Positions 1 through 6,973 are shown, numbered from the stretch's first letter. The stretch is DNA of 10,953 nt from Chloroflexota bacterium (GCA_013153135.1 JAADFA010000128.1:1-10953); one strand, 5' to 3'. Numbers and translations: made by a program. The notes: generated by a model from the letters alone, not told the origin.

Positions 1-792
1 GCGGTGCTGTTCGCGGGCGTCGCGTGGGTGATGGTGAAGCACCACACCGCGCTGTATACGCAAACCATGGCCCTGGGCATTGTCATGTTCGCCATTGGGA
101 CGGGATGGTGGGCCTTGGGGCGGCCCATGGTGCGCGTGGTGTGGTGGTGGGTTGGCTACTTCGTGCTCACCATCGCGGGCGAACGGCTCGAGCTGGGCCG
201 CCTGACTGGCGCGGCCCAACGCAAGGGCCATATCTTCCGCTGGGCCCTGGTGCTCACCATGTTCGGCCTGATGCTGGCCGAAGCCTATCCCGATTTGGGT
301 GTGCGTGTGTACGCGTTGGGCATGTTAGGTCTGGGCGGCTGGCTGCTGCGCTACGACATCGCCTGGTTTACCATCCATCGGCCGGGGCTGCCCCGTTTTG
401 CCGCCTGGTGCCTGCTCACGGGCTACGTGTGGCTCATCTTTGGCGCGCTCATTGTAATTGTGCAAGGGCTGCAACCCGGCACCTTTAGCTACGATGCGGC
501 GTTGCACTCGGTCCTGCTGGGCTTTGTCTTCAGCATGATCTTCGGCCACGCGCCCATTATCTTCCCCGCGCTCTTGGGGTTGCCCATTGAGTTTCATCCC
601 GGCCTGTACGTGGCGTTGGCCATGCTGCATATCTCTCTCATTGCGCGCGTCCTGGGTGATGTCATCGGCAACGCGGACCTGCGCCTTTGGGGCGGCATGT
701 TCAACGCCATCTCCATGCTGGTGTACTTCGGTTGGATGGCGGTGCGTCGCGCGTATCAAGAATTGCGGCGCCGTCTCGTCGCGTCGGGTTAG
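1..792 (+). CDS. Polytopic membrane protein, 3' part only (possibly NnrS-like)
   Basis: The frame is open from the first base, so the gene almost certainly begins before the window; the GTG at position 4 has no visible Shine-Dalgarno and is probably internal. The ~263 visible residues are nearly all hydrophobic, with about seven or eight likely membrane segments separated by short basic loops such as the one around GAAQRKGH. Near residues 165-195 a helix carries two histidines in the pattern ALHSVLLGFVFSMIFGHAP, with another His in the following loop and one in the next helix. Membrane-embedded histidines like these recall NnrS-type haem/copper-associated membrane proteins and cytochrome-oxidase-like folds, but I cannot confirm the family. 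The C-terminus is short and Arg-rich (RRAYQELRRR), presumably cytoplasmic. The stop is 17 nt before scpA, so the two are probably co-transcribed. A respiratory or haem-related role is inference only. Confidence 0.6.
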   Translation, partial: AVLFAGVAWVMVKHHTALYTQTMALGIVMFAIGTGWWALGRPMVRVVWWWVGYFVLTIAGERLELGRLTGAAQRKGHIFRWALVLTMFGLMLAEAYPDLGVRVYALGMLGLGGWLLRYDIAWFTIHRPGLPRFAAWCLLTGYVWLIFGALIVIVQGLQPGTFSYDAALHSVLLGFVFSMIFGHAPIIFPALLGLPIEFHPGLYVALAMLHISLIARVLGDVIGNADLRLWGGMFNAISMLVYFGWMAVRRAYQELRRRLVASG

Positions 793-809
793 GCTGCTGT
801 GTGGACTGA

Positions 810-1589
810 ATGATGGGCCTGAGCATCTTATCCCCCATCCGTCAATATCACGTGCGCACTGAGGGCTTTGAAGGGCCCTTGGATTTGCTGTTGCACCTGT
901 TGGAACGGATGGAATTGGATATCACCCGCATCTCTCTGGCCCGCATTACGGATCAGTACCTGGCCCACGTGCGCGCGATGCCTGAGCGGTCGCCGGAAGA
1001 GATGTCCGCGTTTTTGGTGGTGGCCGCGCGGCTGCTTCAGATGAAATCCGCCGCGCTGCTGCCTCGGCCGCCCGCGGCCGAGGCCCCTGAAGAACCGGAC
1101 CCTGGCCAGGAGCTGGTGCGTCAGCTGCGGCGCTATCGCACGTTCAAGCAGCGCGGCCAGTGGTTAGCCGAGCGGCTGGCTCGAGGGCAACGGACCTATC
1201 CCCGGCCCCAGGGCGACCCTATCCCGCGCGTGGCCTGGCGTTTAGACGGGGCCGACGTGCAGACCTTGCACGCGGCCGCACGGCGCTTGCTCTTGCCCCA
1301 TGCGGCCGAGCCTGCTTTGGGCGTGACCTTAGACCCGCCGCGCGTGACCATACGTGATAAAATCCGGGCGCTATTGCGCATTCTGCGCGAGCGCGGCCGG
1401 ACCACCTTCTTTCGCTTCCTGCGCCGCGCGCGGCATCGGGAGGAGGTGCCTGTCGCATTTTTGGCGCTGTTGGAGCTGGTCAAACGTCGCGTGGTCGTCG
1501 CCCATCAACGTGAGCTCTTTGGCGATATTGAGATCCGACCGCGGCCCGAGGGCGAGGCCGCGCGGGCTGCCACGGGGGGAGAGGAGTAG
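810..1589 (+). CDS. scpA: Segregation and condensation protein A (kleisin)
   Basis: ScpA is the kleisin subunit of the bacterial SMC-ScpAB condensin; it bridges the SMC heads and acts in chromosome compaction and segregation. The 259-aa length fits the family. The N-terminal signature is clear: residues 19-31 (EGFEGPLDLLLHL) followed by the helix with LDITRISLARITDQYL, the part that contacts the SMC neck. Residues 64-85 (EEMSAFLVVAARLLQMKSAALL) match the second conserved helix. A Pro/Glu-rich linker follows at about 86-100, and the last ~70 residues (RDKIRALLRIL... FLALLELVKRR) form the winged-helix domain that binds the SMC cap. The start is fixed: an in-frame TGA at 807-809 directly precedes the ATG at 810, with a second ATG at 813. 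No convincing Shine-Dalgarno precedes it, so translation may depend on coupling with the upstream gene. The usual partner scpB is not next door. Confidence 0.95.
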   Translation: MMGLSILSPIRQYHVRTEGFEGPLDLLLHLLERMELDITRISLARITDQYLAHVRAMPERSPEEMSAFLVVAARLLQMKSAALLPRPPAAEAPEEPDPGQELVRQLRRYRTFKQRGQWLAERLARGQRTYPRPQGDPIPRVAWRLDGADVQTLHAAARRLLLPHAAEPALGVTLDPPRVTIRDKIRALLRILRERGRTTFFRFLRRARHREEVPVAFLALLELVKRRVVVAHQRELFGDIEIRPRPEGEAARAATGGEE

Positions 1590-1615
1590 CCCAACCGGGC
1601 GCTTGGGGGTGCACC

Positions 1616-2962
1616 ATGGCCGAACCACAATCCAGCACCGACCACGTGGCCCCGCGTGTGGCCATTGTTGGCGCGGGCATGACCGGCCTCGCGGCCGCCT
1701 ACGATTTGGCGCGGCAGGGTTGGCACGTCACCCTGTACGAGGCACAACCCCAAGCCGGGGGGTTGGCCGGCGGGTTCCGCGAGCCCCATTGGGCATGGAG
1801 CCTGGAGTATTTTTATCACCATTGGTTCGCCTCAGACCATCACATCTTGAATTGGATTGAGGAACTGGGCTGGCGCGAGGATGTGATCTTTCGTCGTCCC
1901 GTCACCGTGGTGTATCATCAGGGGCGCTTTTACCCCTTTGATTCCGCGCGCGCGGTCCTGGCTTACCCGGGCCTGTCGTGGCCCGCGAAGGTACGCATGG
2001 CCGCGGTCCTGGCCTATTTGCGCCTCACGCCTCGCTGGCAGCCCTTCGAGCGGGTAACCGCGCACGACTGGCTCCGTCGTGCGTTGGGGGATGAAGCCTA
2101 TACAGCCCTCTGGGAGCCGCTTCTCGAAGGCAAATTCGGACCCTACGCGCGTCAGGTCAACATGGCATGGTTTTGGGCACGCCTGCACAGCCGCACGCCC
2201 CAGCTGGGTACGTTCGTAGGTGGGTTCCAGGCTTTGGTGGACCGGGTCGTGGCCCGGCTGCGGGCCATGGGCGTGGCCGTGCATCTAAACACGCGTGTCC
2301 AACGCGTCACACGCGCGGGCGAGGGTGGGGGCTGGCTCGTGGACGCGCCCCCTCGGGGCGGCCGCTTCGACGCGGTGCTGCTCACCCTCGCACCGCACCA
2401 GGCCGCGCGGCTGGTGCCCGATTGGCCTGCAGCGTATCGTTTGCAACTCATGAGCCTGAAGCACATGGCCGCGCTCACCGTGATCCTCGCCTTGCGGCAA
2501 CCCCTCACGCGCAGCGGTTACTACTGGTACAACATCCCCAAGCGAGCGGGTTTCCCTTTCTTGATTTTGGTCGAGCACACTCATTTCATCCCTGCCCAGC
2601 ACTACGGCGGCGATGCCATTGTATACGTTGGCGATTATTTGCCGTTGGAGGACCCTTTGCTGCAAGCCGAGCCTGAAGCCGTCTTGCAGCATTATGAAGC
2701 CGGCTTGCGTCGCATTCAGCCCAACTACGCGCGCTCGTGGGTGCGCGCGTGGTGGCTGTACCGCACCGAATACGCGCAGCCCGTGCCCGAGGTCCATCAC
2801 AGCCAGCGCATCCCAGCCATCCGCACGCCCCTGCCGGGCCTCTACCTGGCCACCATGAGCCAGGTTTACCCCTGGGACCGCGGCACGAACTACGCGGTCG
2901 AGCTGGGACGCCGGGCTGCGCGGCTTATGCAGGCCGATGCACCCTTCACGCCCGAGGGATAG
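1616..2962 (+). CDS. NAD(P)/FAD-dependent oxidoreductase, amine oxidase/phytoene desaturase type
   Basis: A 448-aa flavoprotein. The N-terminal Rossmann motif is complete: VAIVGAGMTG at residues 15-24 (G19-x-G21-x-x-G24), a helix, then an acidic residue ending strand 2 (E42, YEAQPQAGG) that would hold the adenosine ribose of FAD. The following Gly-rich GGLAGG is typical of the amine oxidase superfamily, which includes protoporphyrinogen oxidases, phytoene desaturases and HpnE-like enzymes. The C-terminal FAD-contacting segment is also present, near residues 418-434 (YPWDRGTNYAVELGRRA). The central part (EPLLEGKFG, then the RVQRV region) resembles protoporphyrinogen-oxidase-like and desaturase-like proteins of unknown substrate. 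I cannot assign a substrate; a redox step on a lipid or isoprenoid is one possibility. GGGGGTG at 1605-1611 is a plausible but close Shine-Dalgarno. The stop lies 3 nt before the PHP-domain gene, so the two are very likely co-translated. Confidence 0.85.
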   Translation: MAEPQSSTDHVAPRVAIVGAGMTGLAAAYDLARQGWHVTLYEAQPQAGGLAGGFREPHWAWSLEYFYHHWFASDHHILNWIEELGWREDVIFRRPVTVVYHQGRFYPFDSARAVLAYPGLSWPAKVRMAAVLAYLRLTPRWQPFERVTAHDWLRRALGDEAYTALWEPLLEGKFGPYARQVNMAWFWARLHSRTPQLGTFVGGFQALVDRVVARLRAMGVAVHLNTRVQRVTRAGEGGGWLVDAPPRGGRFDAVLLTLAPHQAARLVPDWPAAYRLQLMSLKHMAALTVILALRQPLTRSGYYWYNIPKRAGFPFLILVEHTHFIPAQHYGGDAIVYVGDYLPLEDPLLQAEPEAVLQHYEAGLRRIQPNYARSWVRAWWLYRTEYAQPVPEVHHSQRIPAIRTPLPGLYLATMSQVYPWDRGTNYAVELGRRAARLMQADAPFTPEG

Positions 2963-2965
2963 CCC

Positions 2966-3646
2966 ATGCATCATGGCACGACTCGGTACTGGCGCGTGGA
3001 ATTCCACAGCCACACGTGCTACTCCGCGGACGGGTGGATGACGCCTGAAGAGCTCATCGCCCGGGCGCGGGCGCGTGGGCTGGACCGTATCTTTGTCACC
3101 GATCACAACACCATCGACGGCGCGCGCCGCGCGGCCGAGCTCGCACCCGATTTGGTCCTGGTGGGCGAGGAGATCCGCACCACCGAGGGCGACCTGCTGG
3201 CCTTTTTTGTGCGCGAGGCCATTCCCGCGGGCCTGACGCCCATGGAAGCCGTGGCGCGCTTGCGTCGCCAGAGCGCGGTCATTGTGCCCGCGCACCCCTT
3301 TGACACCTGGCGCCAGGGGTTCCGGCCCGAGACGTTGGAAGCCATGAAGCCATACATTTCCGCGATTGAAGGCTTCAACGCCCGCGCGCGTAAGCCTGGT
3401 GCGAACACGGCTGCGCTCACCTGGGCCGAGGAGCATCACCTCCCGGCCATCGCGGGCTCGGACGCGCACACGCCGTGGGAGGTCGGCTGGGCGGTGACCG
3501 AGCTGCCGCCCTTCCGCAACGCGTTCGAACTGCGCGCCGCGCTCCTTCGTTCGCGATGGCGCGCGCGGCCATCGCCCTTGTGGGTGCACCTGGGCAGCAC
3601 CCTGGCCTCCCTACGCACCAAGCTCGGGCGTTCTCGGTGTCGCTGA
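2966..3646 (+). CDS. PHP-domain metal-dependent phosphoesterase
   Basis: A 226-aa protein with the expected PHP-domain metal motifs in order: H14-S-H16 (EFHSHTCYSADG), D46-H47 (FVTDHNTIDGA), E69 (GEEIRT), H110 (VPAHPFD), E135-G-F-N (IEGFNAR) and D166-A-H168 (AGSDAH). These are the ligands of the two- or three-metal centre of the PHP family, which includes histidinol phosphatase, DNA polymerase PHP domains and the YciV/RNase AM group that hydrolyses phosphoesters in nucleotides or RNA ends. The protein is shorter than YciV and is a stand-alone PHP domain, so its substrate is open. The ATG at 2966 has a good Shine-Dalgarno, GAGGG at 2954-2958, inside the end of the upstream oxidoreductase gene. 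That arrangement suggests translational coupling. The Arg-rich C-terminus (about residues 190-226) lies outside the catalytic motifs. Last gene of the plus-strand unit. Confidence 0.88.
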   Translation: MHHGTTRYWRVEFHSHTCYSADGWMTPEELIARARARGLDRIFVTDHNTIDGARRAAELAPDLVLVGEEIRTTEGDLLAFFVREAIPAGLTPMEAVARLRRQSAVIVPAHPFDTWRQGFRPETLEAMKPYISAIEGFNARARKPGANTAALTWAEEHHLPAIAGSDAHTPWEVGWAVTELPPFRNAFELRAALLRSRWRARPSPLWVHLGSTLASLRTKLGRSRCR

Positions 3647-3689
3647 CTGAGCCTGGGGCGCGTCGCGCACAAAGTGGCTCTTAAACCCA

Positions 3690-3715
3690 ACGGCCCAGGG
3701 AGTGCCCTGGGCCGT
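3690..3715. terminator. Convergent-gene hairpin, probable bidirectional terminator
   Basis: A perfect 11-bp inverted repeat: ACGGCCCAGGG (3690-3700), loop AGTG, CCCTGGGCCGT (3705-3715). It sits between the stops of the PHP gene (3646) and the dehydrogenase gene (3749). Plus-strand transcripts have no U-run after it. Minus-strand transcripts meet TGGGTTTAA, a weak U-tract. The position and perfect stem make termination the likeliest role, stronger for the minus-strand gene. Confidence 0.7.
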
Positions 3716-3748
3716 CCGCACAACAGAAGGGGCGAATTCGACAACGGG

Positions 3749-5050
3749 TTAGATCCACCCCCGGGCTTCCATGGATTGGACCACGCGCTGAATGGCCACG
3801 ATGTAGGCTGCCTCGCGCGGGTAAAGCCCTTCGCCATGGGCCAGACGGAAGACCTCGTGGAACGCGTGGGTCAATTTGGTGTCCAAACGCTCCAGAACCT
3901 CGTCCTTGGTCCAGTAGTAGTTCATGTCGCTCTGAACGCCTTCGAAGTAAGAGACCACCACGCCGCCCGCGTTACATAAAAAGTCAGGGATGACCAGGAT
4001 ATTGCGCGTCTTGAGCACTTCGTCGGCTTCGGGCGTGGTGGGGCCGTTGGCCGCTTCGGCCAAGATGCGCACCCGGTCGCTGATCAGGTGAACGTTGTCC
4101 TCGCGGATCTGGGCCTCGAGCGCGGCCGGGATGAGCACATCCACGTCTTTGCGCAACCATGCATCCCCGTCTTCCACTCGATACCCGGCCTCGCGCGCGC
4201 GGTCCTTGTCAATGGTGCCAAAGACGTCAGTGATGCTGGCCAGAAATTCTACATCCAGGCCATCGTCCGACGCGATGGTGTAGGGCCGCTGGTCGTGGTT
4301 GTCCCAATAGGCGACCGCGACCACCTTGCCGCCCAGGAATTTCTGGTAGGCCAGGGCCGCGTGCCGACCGACGTTGCCGAAGCCCTGGATGGAGGCCGTG
4401 GTCTTCTCGGGCTCCATGTTGAGCAGCTTCATGGCTTCACGGATCTGATACACCACGCCGAAGCCCGTGGCCTCCCGGCGCCCAGGGGAGCCGCCCGCGG
4501 GGATGGGTTTGCCCGTGATGACGCCCGGGGTGTAGGCACCGACCAGATGGCTGTATTCGTCCATCATCCATCCCATCATTTGCGGCGTGGTGCCCACGTC
4601 CGGTGCGGGGATGTCAATGCGCGGGCCAATGTTGCGCCAGATGCCTCGAATCCAACCGCGGGCCAGGGCTTCCAGCTCCCGACGGCTCAGGGAGGCCGGT
4701 TGAACTGCCACGCCGCCTTTCCCGCCGCCCAGGGGGATGTTGACCACCGCGGTTTTCCAGGTCATCCACATCGCAAGCGCGCGCACGGTATCCAACGTCT
4801 CGCTGGGATGGAAGCGAATGCCGCCTTTGGCCGGGCCGCGCGCGTCATTGTGTTGCACCCGATAGCCAAAAAAGACCCGCAGGCTGCCATCATCCATACG
4901 GACAGGAATCTGAAACTTGAATTCGCGCAGCGGCCAACGGAGAATCTCCCGGGCATCAGCGCTCAGGCCCATAAGGTCGGCCGTATGGTCGAATTGCTTT
5001 TGGGCCATGTGGAAGGGGTTGACGCCTTCGGTCGATTTGGCAGCGCTCAT
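3749..5050 (-). CDS. gdhA: Glu/Leu/Phe/Val dehydrogenase (glutamate dehydrogenase)
   Basis: A 433-aa hexameric-type amino acid dehydrogenase, most like glutamate dehydrogenase, which interconverts L-glutamate and 2-oxoglutarate plus ammonia with NAD(P)(H). Visible family motifs: GPAKGGIRFHP at residues 72-82, PLGGGKGGV at 107-114 with the catalytic Lys K111, PAPDVGT at 149-154 with catalytic-type D151, the Rossmann GFGNVG at 223-228, AEAANGPTTPEAD, and NAGGVVVSYFE near the C-terminus. The start is ATG at 5050, because AAGGAGG (5058-5064) lies 7 nt upstream. An open frame continues to a GTG at 5179, but those 43 residues look non-native (Pro/Arg-rich) and cover the structured leader. The stretch after strand 2 of the NAD(P) fold (AYWDNHDQRPYT) differs from the more usual SDSxGGIYN pattern, so cofactor preference cannot be read off. 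Specificity for Glu over Leu/Phe is inferred from overall resemblance. Confidence 0.93.
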   Translation of the reverse strand: MSAAKSTEGVNPFHMAQKQFDHTADLMGLSADAREILRWPLREFKFQIPVRMDDGSLRVFFGYRVQHNDARGPAKGGIRFHPSETLDTVRALAMWMTWKTAVVNIPLGGGKGGVAVQPASLSRRELEALARGWIRGIWRNIGPRIDIPAPDVGTTPQMMGWMMDEYSHLVGAYTPGVITGKPIPAGGSPGRREATGFGVVYQIREAMKLLNMEPEKTTASIQGFGNVGRHAALAYQKFLGGKVVAVAYWDNHDQRPYTIASDDGLDVEFLASITDVFGTIDKDRAREAGYRVEDGDAWLRKDVDVLIPAALEAQIREDNVHLISDRVRILAEAANGPTTPEADEVLKTRNILVIPDFLCNAGGVVVSYFEGVQSDMNYYWTKDEVLERLDTKLTHAFHEVFRLAHGEGLYPREAAYIVAIQRVVQSMEARGWI

Positions 5051-5057
5051 TGGGGAA

Positions 5058-5064
5058 CCTCCTT
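5058..5064 (-). promoter_or_regulatory. Shine-Dalgarno that sets the dehydrogenase start
   Basis: On the minus strand this reads AAGGAGG, a near-perfect anti-16S match, 7 nt before the ATG at 5050. It decides the start against the longer GTG-initiated frame. It is also partly complementary to a leader segment at 5154-5160. Confidence 0.85.
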
Positions 5065-5073
5065 GTTCGCGGG

Positions 5074-5104
5074 TTTTAAATAAAGAAAGGCCGTTAACCG
5101 GCCT
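5074..5104 (-). terminator. Terminator-like hairpin with U-rich tail in the dehydrogenase leader
   Basis: Read on the minus strand: AGGCCG (5104-5099), loop GTTAA, CGGCCT (5093-5088), then TTCTTTATTT (5087-5078). This is a 6-bp GC-rich stem followed at once by a U-rich tract, the form of an intrinsic terminator. It lies downstream of the PNPOx-like gene and upstream of the dehydrogenase Shine-Dalgarno. It may simply end the thpR-rsfS-PNPOx transcript, or act as an attenuator for the dehydrogenase. Confidence 0.65.
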
Positions 5105-5110
5105 CGTACG

Positions 5111-5160
5111 ACAGGGGACGGGATATCCCGGGGGCCGCGCATGGCCCTGTGGGGGAGGTT
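5111..5160 (-). promoter_or_regulatory. Structured leader segment upstream of the dehydrogenase gene
   Basis: Three inverted repeats share this segment. An outer pair ACAGGG (5111-5116)/CCCTGT (5145-5150) encloses the perfect palindrome CGGGATATCCCG (5119-5130). A second possible stem, GGGCC/GGCCC around 5132-5147, uses the same bases as the outer pair, so the two cannot form together. AACCTCC on the minus strand (plus 5154-5160) is an exact 7-nt complement of the Shine-Dalgarno region at 5056-5062. Together this looks like a cis-acting RNA leader. I do not recognise it as a known riboswitch class. Confidence 0.4.
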
Positions 5161-5196
5161 GGACGCTATCATCGTGCACCCTCTCATGCAGGAATG

Positions 5197-5202
5197 ATTA
5201 TA
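5197..5202 (-). promoter_or_regulatory. Possible -10 box for the dehydrogenase gene
   Basis: TATAAT on the minus strand (5202-5197), overlapping the TAA stop of the PNPOx-like gene. I see no good -35 at 16-18 nt spacing and no extended TG motif, so it is a weak candidate. If real, the transcript would have a leader of about 140 nt containing the hairpins at 5074-5160. Confidence 0.35.
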
Positions 5203-5893
5203 CCCTGCTCGCGTGATGATGGGTATCATCGCCGCGATATGGGTTAGGCAAGCCATAGAGTTGGCGCAGTGCCTCAGGAGGTCGCTCCGCGCCCGTATAG
5301 GGGGCAGCCTGGGGTGGCCCGAAGATCGTGCGGATAGGGATCAGGCCTGCCCACACGGCCGCGTCGCGGAAGGCGGGACGGTCGTCGGGCGGCATCTCGC
5401 GCACCTTCGCGGACGCGAGCTCGATGGGAATTTCGGCCACGGCCACCGCCGCGAGGTCTTCCGCTAGGGGCGCGTTATCGTCGCGCCAGTGGCCCGGCAC
5501 GATGCGCTCGGTGAGGACGCGCAGAGCCGCGAGCTTTTCTTCCTCGGGCAGCAGGCGCCCGCGACCGAAGACGACGACAGAGCGATAATTAACTGACAGA
5601 TCGGCCACGGCCTTGGTGACCACCAGCGCGTCGAGCAGAGTGACCGCGACCGCGACCTCGCCCCCGGCCGCGAGGTGCTGCATGAGGCCGCTCTTGGGCG
5701 AGCCGTGCATGAGCAACGCGTCCCCGCGGCGCGCGTAGAGCATGGGGATGAGGACCGGGTTCCCATCCCGCACGTATGCGACATGCGCGAGAAAGCTCGC
5801 GTCCAGGATGGCGTAAATGGTCGTACGGTCGTATCGTGCACGTTGCGGATACTGCCGAATGCGGTTACGCGGGGTGATGGGGAACGACGCCAT
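5198..5893 (-). CDS. Pyridoxamine 5'-phosphate oxidase-family FMN-binding protein
   Basis: A 231-aa protein of the FMN-binding split-barrel superfamily (Pyridox_ox_2/NimA-like group). The N-terminal part (NRIRQYPQRARYD, then TTIYAILDASFLAHVAYV) matches proteins of this group, which begin with an R-x-x-x-R-A-x-Y/D pattern before the first barrel helix. The barrel strands follow: PVLIPMLYARRGDALLMHGSP at about residues 46-66, then VAVAVTLLDALVVTKA, then NYRSVVVFGRGRLL. Members bind FMN or haem; many are oxidoreductases of unknown substrate, and this is not the vitamin B6 biosynthetic PdxH itself. The ATG at 5893 follows GGAG (5905-5902) with an 8-nt spacer. It is the last gene of the minus-strand unit that includes thpR and rsfS, 54 nt after rsfS. 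The C-terminal ~30 residues (Pro/Arg/His-rich) are probably disordered. Confidence 0.85.
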   Translation of the reverse strand: MASFPITPRNRIRQYPQRARYDRTTIYAILDASFLAHVAYVRDGNPVLIPMLYARRGDALLMHGSPKSGLMQHLAAGGEVAVAVTLLDALVVTKAVADLSVNYRSVVVFGRGRLLPEEEKLAALRVLTERIVPGHWRDDNAPLAEDLAAVAVAEIPIELASAKVREMPPDDRPAFRDAAVWAGLIPIRTIFGPPQAAPYTGAERPPEALRQLYGLPNPYRGDDTHHHASRV

Positions 5894-5947
5894 GAGCCGC
5901 GCTCCATATACCTGAGGCCCCAGCCCATCCTCCCCCTTAGGCTTTCT

Positions 5948-6301
5948 TTAGGGCATACGCAGAACGACCCGCCCATTGGCCCACAGGCCTTCCAGGTCGT
6001 AGTACGCGCGCACGTCGGGCGTGAACACGTGCAAGATCACATCGCCGAAATCGACCAAAATCCAACCGCCGCGCGCGGTGCCTTCGACCCGGCCGCGGCG
6101 GCCATGTTTGGCCTCGGCTTGCTCGAGCGCGTGCTGCACTAAGGTATCCAACATGCGGTCGCTATACCCTGAGACCAGGACGAACAGGTCCGTGATGGGC
6201 GTGAGGTCTGCAATGTCGAGCACTAGGATATCTTCGCCTTTCTTCTCTTCCAACGCGTCGACCAGCGTGTGGGCTAAGGCCATGGCTTGCGGTGACGCCA
6301 C
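5948..6301 (-). CDS. rsfS: Ribosomal silencing factor RsfS
   Basis: RsfS (YbeB/Iojap family) binds ribosomal protein uL14 on the 50S subunit and blocks joining with 30S, lowering translation during starvation or stationary phase. The 117-aa length is typical. Family features are plain: an N-terminal helix ending in ALEEKKGEDILVLD, the strand-turn segment DLTPITDLFVLVSGYSDRML, the GGWILVDFGDVILHVF segment, and the C-terminal VRAYYDLEGLWAN signature. The start is GTG at 6301, supported by AGGAGG at 6314-6309 with a 7-nt spacer; the first internal ATG is six codons in and lacks such a site. The gene sits 25 nt after thpR. In many bacteria rsfS is next to nadD; that neighbour is absent here. Confidence 0.95.
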   Translation of the reverse strand: MASPQAMALAHTLVDALEEKKGEDILVLDIADLTPITDLFVLVSGYSDRMLDTLVQHALEQAEAKHGRRGRVEGTARGGWILVDFGDVILHVFTPDVRAYYDLEGLWANGRVVLRMP

Positions 6302-6326
6302 GTTGCTTCCTCCTCACTGCCCGGGT

Positions 6327-6944
6327 TTAGGACACGTAGGACGCGCCGCCCTGAAGCCGCACGGTGTGCAACCGGGTGTATTTAGGCCCTTGCGGATATA
6401 AGTCGCTGCGGTAGAGATAAATCTCATCCACATAAACGCTGCCCAAATACCCGATCTTGGCTTTGTGGGCGCGCAAGATATCACGAATGCGCCGGATGGC
6501 ATCCGCGGACGCGTTGCGCGCCACACGGGCGAGGGTGAGGTGGGGCTGATATTCCCGCCGTTCGGGCGGATAGCCCAGCCGCGCGAGCGCGTTTTCAATG
6601 CCCTGATACAAGTCAAATAGCGCGCGCGGCCCCTGCACGCCGACCCATATTACCCGGGGGTGGCGGTCGTTGGGAAACGCGCCCAAGGTGCCCACGCCAA
6701 ACTCAAAGGGTGGGTACAAACGAGCTTCGCTGTCCAAAAGGCTTTGGATCAACTCCAAATTGCGTGGGGAGACATCGCCCAAGAATTTCAACGTTAGGTG
6801 GATGTTCTCGACAGGGACCCAACGCAAGGGCAAGCCGGCCATCTCACGTTGCAGGGACGCAATCACCCCTTGAAGCTCTTGGCGCACAGGAGATACGTCG
6901 ATGGCAATGAAGGTACGGATAGCACCGCGTGACGAGGCAGGCAT
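6327..6944 (-). CDS. thpR: RNA 2',3'-cyclic phosphodiesterase (2'-5' RNA ligase family)
   Basis: ThpR/LigT proteins are 2H phosphoesterases that open 2',3'-cyclic phosphates on RNA and can reversibly join tRNA halves with a 2'-5' bond in vitro. The 205-aa protein has both defining HxTx motifs: H49-L-T51-L (ENIHLTLKFLGDV) and H135-L-T137-L (YQPHLTLARVAR), which together make the catalytic cleft. The first strand (RTFIAIDVSP) and the segment RVIWVGVQG also match the family. The ATG at 6944 has AGGAGG with a 6-nt spacer. The gene lies between the 148-aa uncharacterised protein (29 nt upstream) and rsfS, so it is expected to be co-expressed with a ribosome-associated factor. Family assignment is firm; the in vivo substrate is not known for this group. 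Confidence 0.95.
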   Translation of the reverse strand: MPASSRGAIRTFIAIDVSPVRQELQGVIASLQREMAGLPLRWVPVENIHLTLKFLGDVSPRNLELIQSLLDSEARLYPPFEFGVGTLGAFPNDRHPRVIWVGVQGPRALFDLYQGIENALARLGYPPERREYQPHLTLARVARNASADAIRRIRDILRAHKAKIGYLGSVYVDEIYLYRSDLYPQGPKYTRLHTVRLQGGASYVS

Positions 6945-6973
6945 CCTCGGCCTCCTGAAGCGGTTGCCCCCCG

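Noticed and set aside
2285..3589. Long minus-strand open frame (434 codons) opposite the oxidoreductase and PHP genes
   Set aside because: Antisense shadow of two clear protein families; the translation is Arg/Gly/Ala-rich with no recognisable motif and spans a real gene boundary. Such frames are common in GC-rich DNA.
4088..5083. Plus-strand open frame (331 codons) opposite the dehydrogenase gene
   Set aside because: The minus strand here encodes an unmistakable glutamate dehydrogenase; the antisense translation has no family features.
5051..5179. 43-residue N-terminal extension of the dehydrogenase from GTG at 5179
   Set aside because: A near-perfect Shine-Dalgarno precedes the ATG at 5050, and the extension covers hairpins and a terminator-like element and is not protein-like.
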